Both the position numbers and the translations under genes were made by a program. The notes below the pieces were generated by a model. It worked only from the letters and a program-made list of their open reading frames with translations. It searched no databases and was not told where the DNA came from. Below, piece by piece: positions 17,066-25,513 of a stretch of DNA of 64,000 nucleotides. Within the stretch, counting starts at the first letter, position 1. The number at the start of each line of letters is the position of its first letter. Origin of the DNA: Gloeobacter violaceus PCC 7421 (GTDB lineage: Bacteria > Cyanobacteriota > Cyanobacteriia > Gloeobacterales > Gloeobacteraceae); assembly GCF_000011385.1 (NCBI RefSeq), contig NC_005125.1, positions 2,852,001-2,916,000 of the forward strand. The letters are read 5' to 3'.

Positions 17066-18001
17066 ATGACGGTTGCAAGCAGGGCAAGGCCCTTTCTCAA
17101 GTGGGCCGGGGGAAAAACCCAACTGCTCGATCAGATCGCCGAGCGCTTCCCGGCGGTCCTCAAACACGGCCAAATCGATCGCTACGTCGAACCGTTCATC
17201 GGCGGCGGCGCTGTCTTTCTATACGTCGCCCAGCGCTATGCGGTCGAACAATTCGTGCTCTTCGACATCAACCGCGAATTGATCCTGGCCTACCGGACCC
17301 TGCAGAGGGCGGCGGACGATCTGATTGAAAAGCTCGAAGCGCTCGGGTTGCACTACCACGCCCTGGACGGCGACGAGCGGCGGGGGTTTTTCTACCGGGT
17401 GCGCGAGCGGTTCAACACGCTCGCGGGTGAGATCGACTACGACCACTTCGACGGGCGCTGGGTGGAGCGCACCGCCCAGATCATCTTCCTCAACCGCACC
17501 TGCTACAACGGCCTGTTTCGGATGAACACCAAGGCGCAGTTCAACGTTCCTTTCGGCCGCTACCGCAACCCCAGTATCTGCATGCCGGAGAACCTCAAGG
17601 CCGTCGCTGCCCTGCTCGCCCGTGCGCGCATCGAATGGGGCGATTTTACCGACTGCGCGGCGCTGGCCGGGCCGGGGACGTTTATGTACTTCGATCCGCC
17701 CTACCGGCCCCTGAGCAAGACGGCGCGCTTCACCGCCTACTCGGCTTTTGGTTTCGACGATGCCGAGCAGTTGCGCCTTGCACAGCTGTATCGCACCCTC
17801 GATGCCGCTGGGGCAAAGCTGATGCTCAGCAATTGCGATCCGCTCAACACCGATCCGGCGGATGATTTTTTTGAGCGGGCCTACGCCGGCTTTGAGATCC
17901 GCCGGGTGCACGCCAGCCGTCTGGTCAACTGCCGGGCCGCTCGCCGGGGCGTCATCACCGAGTTGCTCATCACCAACTACCCCCAGACTGCGGGCGGGTA
18001 G
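17066..18001 (+). CDS. Dam-family DNA adenine N6-methyltransferase (orphan)
   Basis: This encodes 311 residues. Motif I/X for AdoMet is FLKWAGGKTQLL at the N-terminus, followed by YVEPFIGGGAVFL. The catalytic motif is MYFDPPYRPLSK at about residue 208, the DPPY of alpha-type adenine methylases. The order of motifs is that of the Dam/DpnM family, which commonly methylates GATC, although specificity cannot be read here. No restriction endonuclease gene is adjacent, so it is an orphan methylase. The ATG at 17066 starts just before the first motif; an ATG at 17045 is an alternative. It is divergent from the sigma factor. Confidence 0.88.
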   Translation: MTVASRARPFLKWAGGKTQLLDQIAERFPAVLKHGQIDRYVEPFIGGGAVFLYVAQRYAVEQFVLFDINRELILAYRTLQRAADDLIEKLEALGLHYHALDGDERRGFFYRVRERFNTLAGEIDYDHFDGRWVERTAQIIFLNRTCYNGLFRMNTKAQFNVPFGRYRNPSICMPENLKAVAALLARARIEWGDFTDCAALAGPGTFMYFDPPYRPLSKTARFTAYSAFGFDDAEQLRLAQLYRTLDAAGAKLMLSNCDPLNTDPADDFFERAYAGFEIRRVHASRLVNCRAARRGVITELLITNYPQTAGG

Positions 18002-18032
18002 GCCGCAGCGCCCGCTGGAGTAAGATCGCTCC

Positions 18033-18566
18033 ATGCTGAAGGGTGTCAGTCTGTATCTGGTCGGCATGATGGGGTCCGGCAAATCGACGGTGGGCCGGCT
18101 GCTCGCTGAAAAGCTGGGCTACGGCTTTGTCGATCTCGACGCGCTCATCGAACAGGTAAGCGGCAAGCGGGTGGGCGAAATTTTTGAGCGCGAGGGCGAA
18201 GCGGTTTTTCGTGATCTCGAAAGCCGGGTGCTCGCCGAGGTGAGCGCCTACACCCGTCTGGTCGTCGCCACCGGCGGCGGCGTGGTGCTCGCCCGGCGCA
18301 ACTGGGGCTATTTGCACCACGGAGTGGTCGTCTGGCTCGACGCCGATATCGAGACGCTGCTCGGGCGGGTGGAGCACGAACCTGGCACCCGGCCCCTGCT
18401 TGCCGGCGGCGACAGGCACCTGCGCCTGGTCGAACTGTTGGGCGAGCGCGCCAGGCTTTACGCCCAGGCGGACGTGCGCGTGAGCGCGGCGGGACTGCCG
18501 CCGGCAGTGGCCGAGGAGACGCTGCGCTGTCTGGCGGCGCGTCTGGCGGAGGACAGTGCTCCGTGA
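18033..18566 (+). CDS. aroK: Shikimate kinase
   Basis: This encodes 177 residues, normal for AroK, which phosphorylates shikimate with ATP in the chorismate pathway. The Walker A motif GMMGSGKST is at residues 11-19. The shikimate-binding Asp pair is in VDLDALIE (Asp34, Asp36), Arg60 lies in VFRDLE, and the GGG triplet is at 81-83. The C-terminal part has the lid Arg in GTRPLL. It starts 31 bases after the Dam-type gene on the same strand. Confidence 0.93.
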   Translation: MLKGVSLYLVGMMGSGKSTVGRLLAEKLGYGFVDLDALIEQVSGKRVGEIFEREGEAVFRDLESRVLAEVSAYTRLVVATGGGVVLARRNWGYLHHGVVVWLDADIETLLGRVEHEPGTRPLLAGGDRHLRLVELLGERARLYAQADVRVSAAGLPPAVAEETLRCLAARLAEDSAP

Positions 18567-18623
18567 AACATGGACAGGCGTCCGCGCGCACCCTTAGGCT
18601 GAAGCAAAGTTTGGGAGGCGGCC

Positions 18624-18899
18624 ATGGATGATCGACTGGAGGCGCATCTGCTGCGGCTTTGTGCCGTGGGCGAAAGGCAGGCGGAGACTGCCGAGCGGCA
18701 GCACCAAAGCATCGAAGCGTTGGCTGCCGGGTTTATCGAGCAGGGGCGGGCCGTCACCGAACTCGCCCATACCGCCCGGGTGGTGGTCGAGGGGGTGCGC
18801 CGGGCGGCGGAGGCAAGCGAGGCGGCGGCCCTGCTCACACGCCGCAACACCGAGGCGCTGGCTGCCCTGATGGCCGAGTTGCGCCGGGATCGGCCCTGA
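18624..18899 (+). CDS. Small hypothetical helical protein
   Basis: This encodes 91 residues, almost wholly alpha-helical and rich in Ala and Glu with heptad-like spacing (VVVEGVRRAAEASEAAALL). A GGAGG ribosome-binding site precedes the ATG by about six bases. There is no signal peptide. It lies three bases before the lpxB-like gene and is probably translated from the same message. Its function is unknown; a small coiled-coil adaptor is possible. Confidence 0.55.
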   Translation: MDDRLEAHLLRLCAVGERQAETAERQHQSIEALAAGFIEQGRAVTELAHTARVVVEGVRRAAEASEAAALLTRRNTEALAALMAELRRDRP

Positions 18900-18902
18900 A
18901 TC

Positions 18903-20183
18903 ATGAGCGAACCGCTCGATATCGTGCTGCTGTCGAACGGCCCCGGTGAACTGAACACCTGGGTGCGCCCGGTGGTGGCCGAACTGGTCCGCCGTTGGCC
19001 GCAGGCCCGCCTGTCGGTGATCCTGGCCCCCGACGGCAACAGCTCCGGCAAGGAAGAACAGATGGCACTCTCGATACCGGGCGTCGCCCGCGTGCAACCG
19101 GCACGGGCCTATGGGCGCTTTTTGCTCACCGGCCGCACCGCCGCCGGTTGGGATTGGTCGCGCCGCGGTCTGGTGCTGTTCTTGGGAGGCGATCAGGGGC
19201 TCTCGGTGATCGTCGCCCGCCGGTTGGGCTATCCGATCGTCGCCTACGCCGAGTGGCAGGCGCGCTGGACGCGGTTTATCGATCGCTTCGGCTTGCGCGA
19301 GGAGCAGGTACGCGCCCGCTCGGGCCGCGAGCGCTTCGCGGGCCAGTTTCAGGTGGTGGGTGACTTGATGATCGACGCGGCCCGTTCGACGGGAGCCGGC
19401 GGCCGCCTTCAGGTGCGCCGGGCCCTGGGACTGGACGATGCGGCCCAACTGCTCGCCCTGCTGCCGGGTTCGAAGCCCGCCAAGCTCTCGATGGGCATCC
19501 CCCTGATGTTGGGGATTGTCGAAGGGTTGGCGCGGCGGCGGCCGGGGCTGCACTTTGTGCTGCCGGTGGCGCCGGGGCTCGCCGCCGCCGACCTTGAGCG
19601 CTTTGCCCGACCCGGCAATCCGGACCTGTCTCTGGTGGAGGGTCTGAGCGGCCGGCTGGTGCGCGACCAGGGCGGCGTCGAGTACCTGCAAAGCCCCGGC
19701 GGGGCGCAGGTGCGCCTCTGGTTCGAGCGGCCCGCCTACGACCTTTTGGCCCAGAGCGATCTGGCCCTCACCACGGTCGGGGCCAATACGGCCGAACTGG
19801 GCATCCTCGGGGTGCCGATGATCGTGATCATCCCCACCAACCGCCTCGATGCGATGCGCGCCTGGGACGGCGTGCCGGGCCTGTTGAGCGGTCTACCCGG
19901 CCGCCTGGGCGCTTCGATCGCCGCGGCCATCAACAAGCGCCTGGTCGGACGGTTGGGGCTTCTGGCCTGGCCCAACATCCGGGCAGGGCGGATGTTGGTG
20001 CCGGAACTGTGCCGCCGCCTCTGCCCCGGCGACTTGTTGCCCATCGTCGAAGAGTGGCTCGACGATCCGGCCCGCCGCCGGGCGGTCGCCTGCGAGTTGC
20101 GCCAGGCGATGGGGCCGGACGGGGCCGCCCGCGCTTTTGTCGATCTGGCCGCGGCGACTCTGGCCGGCAGCCAGCCGGCCTGA
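18903..20183 (+). CDS. Lipid-A-disaccharide synthase-related glycosyltransferase
   Basis: This encodes 426 residues with a GT-B-like layout. The N-terminal domain starts DIVLLSNGPGELNTWVRPVV and contains SVILAPDGNSSGKEEQ. The C-terminal domain has LLALLPGSKPAKLS and the donor-binding segment LALTTVGANTAELGILGVP. This matches the cyanobacterial LpxB-related family, which is longer and more divergent than true LpxB. Its closeness to lpxD suggests a role in outer-membrane glycolipid synthesis, but many cyanobacteria lack classical lipid A, so the acceptor is uncertain. Confidence 0.78.
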   Translation: MSEPLDIVLLSNGPGELNTWVRPVVAELVRRWPQARLSVILAPDGNSSGKEEQMALSIPGVARVQPARAYGRFLLTGRTAAGWDWSRRGLVLFLGGDQGLSVIVARRLGYPIVAYAEWQARWTRFIDRFGLREEQVRARSGRERFAGQFQVVGDLMIDAARSTGAGGRLQVRRALGLDDAAQLLALLPGSKPAKLSMGIPLMLGIVEGLARRRPGLHFVLPVAPGLAAADLERFARPGNPDLSLVEGLSGRLVRDQGGVEYLQSPGGAQVRLWFERPAYDLLAQSDLALTTVGANTAELGILGVPMIVIIPTNRLDAMRAWDGVPGLLSGLPGRLGASIAAAINKRLVGRLGLLAWPNIRAGRMLVPELCRRLCPGDLLPIVEEWLDDPARRRAVACELRQAMGPDGAARAFVDLAAATLAGSQPA

Positions 20184-20250
20184 TCGCCGGATGCTTGCGG
20201 TTGTCGGCTCGAATACGGCACAATTCCCCTGAGCACCACACAACAGCGCG

Positions 20251-21288
20251 ATGAAACTTGGGGAACTGGCGGCACACCTCGGTTGCCCGGTAGAGGGCAA
20301 CCCGGATGTCGAAATTCGCGGTCTGGCCTCGATCCAGCAGGCCGGGCCCGGCGAACTCAGCTTTATCGAAAGCGAAAAGTACGCGCGCTTTATCAAACTC
20401 ACCCGCGCCGAGGCGCTCATCCTCGACTGGCGCACCCCGGTCTCCAAGGTGCCCTGCATTCGCAGCGAGCAGCCGCGCCTCACGTTTGCCCACGCCCTGG
20501 AACTGTTCTATCAGCCGCGCCGGCCGGCACCGGGCATTCACCCGACCGCCATTCTGGGTGCCAACGTCCAACTGGGCGAGAACGTACACCTGGGGGCCTA
20601 CGTCGTCATTGGAGACGATGTCACGATCGGGCCTGAAGCTGTGATCTATCCCAACTGCACGATCTACAACGACGTGCGCATCGGGGTGCGCACGGTTGTT
20701 CATGCCAACTGCGTCCTCCACGAGCGCACCAAAATCGGTGACGAGTGCATCGTCCAGTCCGGGGCGGTGGTGGGTGGCGAAGGGTTTGGTTTTGTTCCGA
20801 CCCCCGAGGGCACCTGGCACAAGATGCCCCAATCGGGCTACGTGCGCGTCGAAGATCAAGTCGAAATCGGCTCCAACGCTGCCATCGACCGGCCCTCGGT
20901 CGGTTTTACCCACATCGGCCGGGGCACCAAAATTGACAACCTGGTGATGGTGGGCCACGGCTGCGAGATCGGCGAGCACTGCCTGCTGGTGGGCCAGGTG
21001 GGCCTCGCGGGCGGCGTCAAACTCGGCCGCAATGTCGTGCTGGCCGGGCAGGTGGGAGTGGCCGGTCACGCCGCGATCGGCGATCGCACCGTGGTCTCGG
21101 CCCAAAGCGGCATCCCAAGCGATGTGGAGCCGGGGACCGTCGTCTCCGGTTCCCCGGCCCTGCCCCACGCCCTGTGGCTGCGCACCTCGGCGCTCATCCG
21201 CAGGTTGCCGGAACTGTTTCAAAACCTGCGCGATTTGCAGCGCAAAGTCGCTTTGTTGCAGCAGCGGCTCGATTCCGGCCACCACTGA
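20251..21288 (+). CDS. lpxD: UDP-3-O-acylglucosamine N-acyltransferase LpxD
   Basis: This encodes 345 residues, the usual LpxD length. The N-terminal domain is MKLGELAAHLGCPVEGNPDV, followed by a left-handed beta-helix of hexapeptide repeats (GANVQLGENVHLGAYVVIGD and onward, about residues 100-290). The catalytic His is in the VMVGHGCEIGEH segment. LpxD transfers an acyl chain to UDP-3-O-acylglucosamine in lipid A synthesis. A short helical tail ends the protein. It follows the lpxB-like gene, with 67 bases between the two. Confidence 0.92.
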   Translation: MKLGELAAHLGCPVEGNPDVEIRGLASIQQAGPGELSFIESEKYARFIKLTRAEALILDWRTPVSKVPCIRSEQPRLTFAHALELFYQPRRPAPGIHPTAILGANVQLGENVHLGAYVVIGDDVTIGPEAVIYPNCTIYNDVRIGVRTVVHANCVLHERTKIGDECIVQSGAVVGGEGFGFVPTPEGTWHKMPQSGYVRVEDQVEIGSNAAIDRPSVGFTHIGRGTKIDNLVMVGHGCEIGEHCLLVGQVGLAGGVKLGRNVVLAGQVGVAGHAAIGDRTVVSAQSGIPSDVEPGTVVSGSPALPHALWLRTSALIRRLPELFQNLRDLQRKVALLQQRLDSGHH

Positions 21289-21326
21289 GAATGTGCTAGT
21301 TTCAGGGATGTTTGCGGCCCGGACCG

Positions 21327-21488
21327 ATGGTTGAACCCAAGGACGAACCTTCCAAGGAGCCAATGTTTGGCTTCACCCCCTTCGCCGAGCAGTTGAACGG
21401 TCGCTTGGCCATGATCGGATTTGTCCTCACGCTGATTATCGAAGCGCAGACGGGTCAGAGCCTGCTGCGCTGGATGGGTCTGGCTTAG
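21327..21488 (+). CDS. High-light-inducible protein (one-helix chlorophyll-binding protein)
   Basis: This encodes 53 residues. The single membrane helix carries FAEQLNGRLAMIGFVLTLII, which matches the chlorophyll-binding ExxNxRxAMIGF motif of HLIP/SCP proteins (Glu21, Asn24, Arg26). These proteins sit in thylakoid or, in Gloeobacter, plasma membranes, bind chlorophyll and carotenoid, and dissipate excess light energy during photosystem assembly or stress. The stop codon lies two bases before the start of maf, so the two are likely cotranscribed. Confidence 0.93.
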   Translation: MVEPKDEPSKEPMFGFTPFAEQLNGRLAMIGFVLTLIIEAQTGQSLLRWMGLA

Positions 21489-21490
21489 CG

Positions 21491-22063
21491 ATGACGGTGC
21501 GTCTGCTGCTCGCTTCCGCTTCACCCCGTCGGCGCGAACTGCTCTCTCAGATAGGCGTAGCCTTCGAGGTGAAGCCCAGTGCTTTTGAAGAACGCATGGA
21601 CCCGGCCTTGCCGCCCGAACAGCTGGTGGTCCAGAACGCCCTTGGCAAAGCCCTCAATGTCCAGAAGCGCGCCCCGGCCGAGTTAATTTTGGGTGCCGAC
21701 ACGGTGGTGGTCTTCAACCGCCGCATCTACGGCAAACCCACAGGACCGGCGGACGCCGGGCGCATGCTGGGCGAACTGCAGGGACAATGGCATACGGTCT
21801 ATACGGGTATTGCCCTGGTGGAGGAGCGGCGCTGGCGGGTGGCCGAGCGCGCCACCCGGGTCAAACTGCGCGCCATGACCCCGGCACAAATTGCCGCCTA
21901 CGTGGCGGGTGGTGAACCCCTCGACAAGGCGGGCAGCTACGCCATCCAGGGATTGGGAGCGGCCCTGGTCGAGCAGATCGACGGCTGCTACAGCAACGTC
22001 GTCGGTCTGTCGCTGCCGCTTTTGGTCGACTTGCTCGCCGAGTTCGACCGGCGGGTTTTCTAG
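21491..22063 (+). CDS. maf: Maf-family nucleoside triphosphate pyrophosphatase
   Basis: This encodes 190 residues. The hallmark LLLASASPRRRELLSQIG is at the N-terminus. The catalytic GADTVV segment and the GSYAIQGLG segment near residues 153-161 follow in the right order. Maf proteins hydrolyse non-canonical or canonical NTPs to NMPs (a house-cleaning role) and influence septation in some bacteria. It starts two bases after the high-light-inducible protein gene. Confidence 0.92.
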   Translation: MTVRLLLASASPRRRELLSQIGVAFEVKPSAFEERMDPALPPEQLVVQNALGKALNVQKRAPAELILGADTVVVFNRRIYGKPTGPADAGRMLGELQGQWHTVYTGIALVEERRWRVAERATRVKLRAMTPAQIAAYVAGGEPLDKAGSYAIQGLGAALVEQIDGCYSNVVGLSLPLLVDLLAEFDRRVF

Positions 22064-22176
22064 GTCGAAGGCTACGGCTTTGCGCAAAGGGCAGTGGGCT
22101 CGATTCCCCCCGATGGGGTAGACCCTGACGATAGGATAAAGGGGCTTGCACGCGGAGCAGTTTCTGCTTCCCCCAC

Positions 22177-22557
22177 ATGTTGCAGTCCGTTCGCTTCTGG
22201 GTCCTGGCCATTGTATTCGTATGGATGAGTGTGTGTATTGCCCCTGTGCACGCCGAAGTCTGGCAGGGCACGGGCCAGGTGGTGAGCGGCCCCGGCACGG
22301 GGGCGGCGGTCTCGCTTACGGTCGATTACGACGGCCAAAAGCTCAAGGCGCTCTCTGGACCGCCTCTAGAAGGTTCCCAGGTGCGCATCGACCAGCAGGG
22401 GGACGTGCTGGAACTGACGATTTTTCGCGGCAATCAGGTGGTCAAATACCGGCTCAAGCGGGTGGCTCCGGGCGGCGAGACCCCAAAAGGCAATCCGCAG
22501 GAGCAATCGCGGCGGCCCTCCCCGGCGGCCCGGATCTTTTCTCCGAACAGCGGCTAG
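22177..22557 (+). CDS. Hypothetical secreted protein
   Basis: This encodes 126 residues. An N-terminal signal peptide is clear (VRFWVLAIVFVWMSVCIAPV, with a likely cut after VHA near residue 26). The mature part contains short beta-strand-like repeats (WQGTGQVVSGPGTGAAVSLT; YDGQKLKALSGP), and the tail is basic and Pro-rich. I do not recognise the family. It is upstream of the phosphoesterase gene on the same strand. Confidence 0.6.
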   Translation: MLQSVRFWVLAIVFVWMSVCIAPVHAEVWQGTGQVVSGPGTGAAVSLTVDYDGQKLKALSGPPLEGSQVRIDQQGDVLELTIFRGNQVVKYRLKRVAPGGETPKGNPQEQSRRPSPAARIFSPNSG

Positions 22558-22590
22558 CATTGTGGACGCAGGCACTTTTCGCGGGCGCGC

Positions 22591-23271
22591 TTGAAACTCG
22601 GTATCTTCACAGACGTGCACGGCGACCTGGAGCCGCTTCAAAAAGTGCTGAGAGCACTGGAGCGGCTTGGTGCCGAAAGTCTTGTGTGCCTGGGCGATCT
22701 GGTAGTCCACGGTCAGCGGCCGAACGAAGTGGTGGACCTGGTGCGTTCTCTGGCCATCCCGACGGTGGGAGGCAACCACGATCACGGCGCCGTCCACTAC
22801 GGCCGCGATCCGGGCCTGGTCTTCTTCAACCCCAAATCCGAACTGCACACTTCCCTCACCCAGCCGCGCCTCACCGACACCAACCGTGAATATCTGGCCC
22901 AACTGCCCGACGCGCTCGAAGCGGCCCCCGGTGTCTACTGTGTCCACGCCTGCTACCGCGACCGCTACGGCCTTTTATACGCCCGCTCGGTAATCGAACA
23001 GATCCACGCCGACGCACCGGTTCCGGTAACTCTGAGCGGCCATACCCACCGCACCCGCATCCACATCCGTCACGCCGACGGCAGCTTTGAAGAGATCGAT
23101 CCCTGGCGAGGCACCGAGCGCACCCAGGTCACCTTCACCCTCGATCGAGACGACGCCAACTACATCCTCAACTGCGGTAACACGTCGCAGTTGCTTTTCG
23201 ATCGCTTCCCATCGGTGTGCGGTCTGTTCGATACCGACGAGCGGACGATTACCTGGCGGCGATTGTGTTAG
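22591..23271 (+). CDS. Calcineurin-like metallophosphoesterase
   Basis: This encodes 226 residues starting at TTG. Metal-ligand motifs appear in order: FTDVHGDLE (Asp8, His10), CLGDLVVHG, GGNHDHG and LSGHTHR. This is the MPE/YfcE-type fold, which hydrolyses phosphomonoesters or diesters using two metals. The substrate cannot be told. It is followed directly by a broken SMI1-like coding remnant. Confidence 0.88.
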   Translation: MKLGIFTDVHGDLEPLQKVLRALERLGAESLVCLGDLVVHGQRPNEVVDLVRSLAIPTVGGNHDHGAVHYGRDPGLVFFNPKSELHTSLTQPRLTDTNREYLAQLPDALEAAPGVYCVHACYRDRYGLLYARSVIEQIHADAPVPVTLSGHTHRTRIHIRHADGSFEEIDPWRGTERTQVTFTLDRDDANYILNCGNTSQLLFDRFPSVCGLFDTDERTITWRRLC

Positions 23272-23275
23272 GCAT

Positions 23276-23443
23276 AGCGACTGGGGAGACGTTTCGATCC
23301 TATTTCTGTGTCCGGAAGTGGTAACACCGGACGGAGAGTGGGAGTGCTGGCAGTTGGCGAGTTGGTATCCCGGGACGGCCCGCTACCCCAGCTTCCAGGC
23401 GTGGATGAGCGAGAATTCGAAGCAGTTGCGCGAAGAGGGATAA
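23276..23443 (+). pseudogene. C-terminal remnant of an SMI1/KNR4 (SUKH)-like gene
   Basis: Just after the phosphoesterase stop, a frame of about 53 codons reads WGDVSILFLCPEVVTPDGEW, then ASWYPGTARYPSF, and ends at a stop. This looks like the C-terminal part of SMI1/KNR4-fold proteins (typically F..NP.VV..DGEWE.W..A.W.PG..RY.SF). No start codon or N-terminal domain is joined to it, so it is a relic. SUKH proteins often act as immunity proteins in polymorphic toxin systems. Confidence 0.5.
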
Positions 23444-23454
23444 ACCCTTCCTAC

Positions 23455-25119
23455 TTAACCGGAATGAACCGCGGTGACTGGTGAGGCAGGTTTGGGCCTG
23501 AGTCCGAACAGATAGCGGGTCACAGATATGCGCCGGATCAGCAGTTCGTAGATAAGTAGACACCCCGCCAGCGAACCGAAGCCGATAATCAGAAATTTCT
23601 CGGACGCCCCGGTGCTCCAGCGCACTACCCAGAAGCCAATCACAATAATCGCCGTCTGGTGCAGTAAATAAAACGGGTAGGCCGCTTCGCCGCTGTAGCG
23701 CAGCAGCGGATTGGTGAAAGCCAGATAGCGGCGGGCGAAGCCGAGGATGGCCACCACCCACAGCCAGGCGCGCAGCCCCCGCACGAACATGACGCCTACC
23801 AGCAAGGGCGTGTAGCCTTCCAGGGGAGCGCTGTTGGTGAAGCTCCAGGTAAATAAAATTGCCATCAGCACAACTGCCCCAGCCAGGGCGAGCCGCCAGT
23901 GCCGGTCGATCGCCTGCCCGAAGCGCGGGTCCGCGCACAGCAAATAGCCGTACAGGAAAAACAGCAGGTAGTAGGCGATGTTGGCCCAGTCGTCGTAGAG
24001 GTTGTTGCGCACCGGCCAGCGGATGCGCAGGATGGCTTCGCTGAGGGCCAGGGGCAATCCCGCCAGCAGAATCACCCCCGGTTTTTCGCACCAGCCGGCG
24101 AGGGCGGCTATCCACCGCCGCCCCGGCTCGGAGCGCAGCCACAGGAATATCGGCAGCGCCACCAGCGAGAAGATGAATAAGTAGAGGACGAACCACAGAT
24201 GTCCCCAGGAGAAGCGGGCGTCCGGGCCGAGGAAGGTAAAAAAGCTCGGGTAGAACTGGGCAAACGAGGCGCGGTAAGCCGGATCGCGCAGCGCTTCGCA
24301 GTAAACCTGGGGCGGTGTGAGTACCAGACAGCCGAACACAAAAGGTACCAACAGCCGGTTGCAGCGCTCCGCCACATAGCGGCCGGCGGAGCGAAAACCG
24401 AGGGCAAACCAGGTGCCCACCCCGGAGAGCACAAAAAAGAGCGGCATGAACCACTGGTTCAAAAAAGCGACCAACACATCGGCGGCGGGCGCCTGGGGCT
24501 GGCCTACCAGCAGGGCGCGGCCCCCGGCGCGCTCGACGCGCATCAAAAACTGTTCGAGCGCGCTGCCGCTCGGGATGGCCGCGTAGTCGACAAGAACGAT
24601 CTCCCCCCGGCGCGGTCCCATCCAGCCATCGAACGCTGCGGAAGGGATCCGGGTCTCCGTTTGCAACAAGCGGGCAAGGCCGGGATTGGGAGCGAGGGCG
24701 ACCAGCGGCCGGTCCCCCGCCAATTCGCGCAGGGCCGCAAAAGCCGCAGTGGCCTTATCGCGGTAGACGAAACCCGTCTGGATCTCAGCCGGGAAACGCA
24801 CGAAGCGGTCGCGGTTGAGGGCGATTTGTTCCAGAAATGCGCGCTGATCCGCATCGAAGTGGCGTGCACCCGTCAAATCCGCGATTTGTCGGGGGGTGGC
24901 GAGGGGTGCGGTCGTAGTTTTTCCGCGCTCGAATAAAGCCAGGATGGCACCCTGGCGCTCCAGCAGCGGGTCGTTCTTGACATTCCAGTCCTCATTGTCG
25001 AAGACCCGGGCGGTGTGGAAGACCAGCACCAGCAAGGTGACGATTACCTTGAGCCAGTCCAGTTCGTGACGGCGGGAAGTCTGCGCCTGCCCCAGGGCGA
25101 CCGTTTGTACGGGATTCAT
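23455..25119 (-). CDS. Acyltransferase-3 family membrane protein with an inserted region
   Basis: This encodes 554 residues. It begins like a membrane O-acyltransferase of the acyltransferase-3 family: HELDWLKVIVTLLVLVFHTA, with the family His. The rest of the family pattern resumes near residue 220 as FLNQWFMPLFFVLSGVGTWF, followed by about nine more membrane segments. Between them lie about 165 soluble residues (roughly 50-218) that normal family members lack at this point, including RPLVALAPNPGLARLL and RGEIVLVDYAAIP. The insert is probably extracytoplasmic. The acceptor is unknown; such enzymes acylate surface sugars or lipids. Confidence 0.8.
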   Translation of the reverse strand: MNPVQTVALGQAQTSRRHELDWLKVIVTLLVLVFHTARVFDNEDWNVKNDPLLERQGAILALFERGKTTTAPLATPRQIADLTGARHFDADQRAFLEQIALNRDRFVRFPAEIQTGFVYRDKATAAFAALRELAGDRPLVALAPNPGLARLLQTETRIPSAAFDGWMGPRRGEIVLVDYAAIPSGSALEQFLMRVERAGGRALLVGQPQAPAADVLVAFLNQWFMPLFFVLSGVGTWFALGFRSAGRYVAERCNRLLVPFVFGCLVLTPPQVYCEALRDPAYRASFAQFYPSFFTFLGPDARFSWGHLWFVLYLFIFSLVALPIFLWLRSEPGRRWIAALAGWCEKPGVILLAGLPLALSEAILRIRWPVRNNLYDDWANIAYYLLFFLYGYLLCADPRFGQAIDRHWRLALAGAVVLMAILFTWSFTNSAPLEGYTPLLVGVMFVRGLRAWLWVVAILGFARRYLAFTNPLLRYSGEAAYPFYLLHQTAIIVIGFWVVRWSTGASEKFLIIGFGSLAGCLLIYELLIRRISVTRYLFGLRPKPASPVTAVHSG

Positions 25120-25363
25120 CAGCGGTTTTCCTGTGGTGTGGAAGGCTATTCAGGTCGGTAGCGATCCCAAGGCGAGCGGGGTGCGCCACCGCTGTCGTGG
25201 AGACCGGCAGGGCGGCGGGCTGGTCAGGGCGGGGCGCAGATCTTGTGTATGGTCGTGACTGCGCGGTGTGGATGGAATTTCTGAGGCGATGGCGAGACAA
25301 GATCCGGATGCAGCATAGCAGGTGCTCTCCCAGGTTTGGCGACAGACGTCGATGCGCAGCCGA

Positions 25364-25393
25364 TTGACAGAGGAGCGGGCGCCCTGTTATTCT
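25364..25393 (+). promoter_or_regulatory. Candidate sigma-70 promoter of the ABC exporter operon
   Basis: TTGACA (25364-25369) and TATTCT (25388-25393) are spaced by 18 bases. They lie upstream of the leader frame and the two ABC genes, and the -35 box is perfect. Confidence 0.45.
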
Positions 25394-25444
25394 CAATACT
25401 ACACATGTATTATGCGCTCGCTCAGGCGTGAACAGGAGGAGCGA

Positions 25445-25513
25445 ATGTTAATCCATCCACAGCACGGCCGGCTTCGCGGCGCGCTGCCTGGGCGGAGCCA
25501 TTCGCCCGGCTAG
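25445..25513 (+). CDS. Putative 22-residue leader peptide
   Basis: This encodes 22 residues rich in His, Arg, Gly and Pro (MLIHPQHGRLRGALPG...). It is preceded by AGGAGG at good spacing (25436-25441) and by the candidate promoter. The coding DNA itself is GC-rich and could fold. It ends 123 bases before the ABC gene. It might be a regulatory leader whose translation controls the exporter, or a chance frame. No similar peptide is known to me. Confidence 0.3.
   Translation: MLIHPQHGRLRGALPGRSHSPG

Noticed and set aside
19930-21363. A 477-codon minus-strand frame.
   Set aside because: It is the antisense shadow of lpxD and the end of the lpxB-like gene, both clearly coding.
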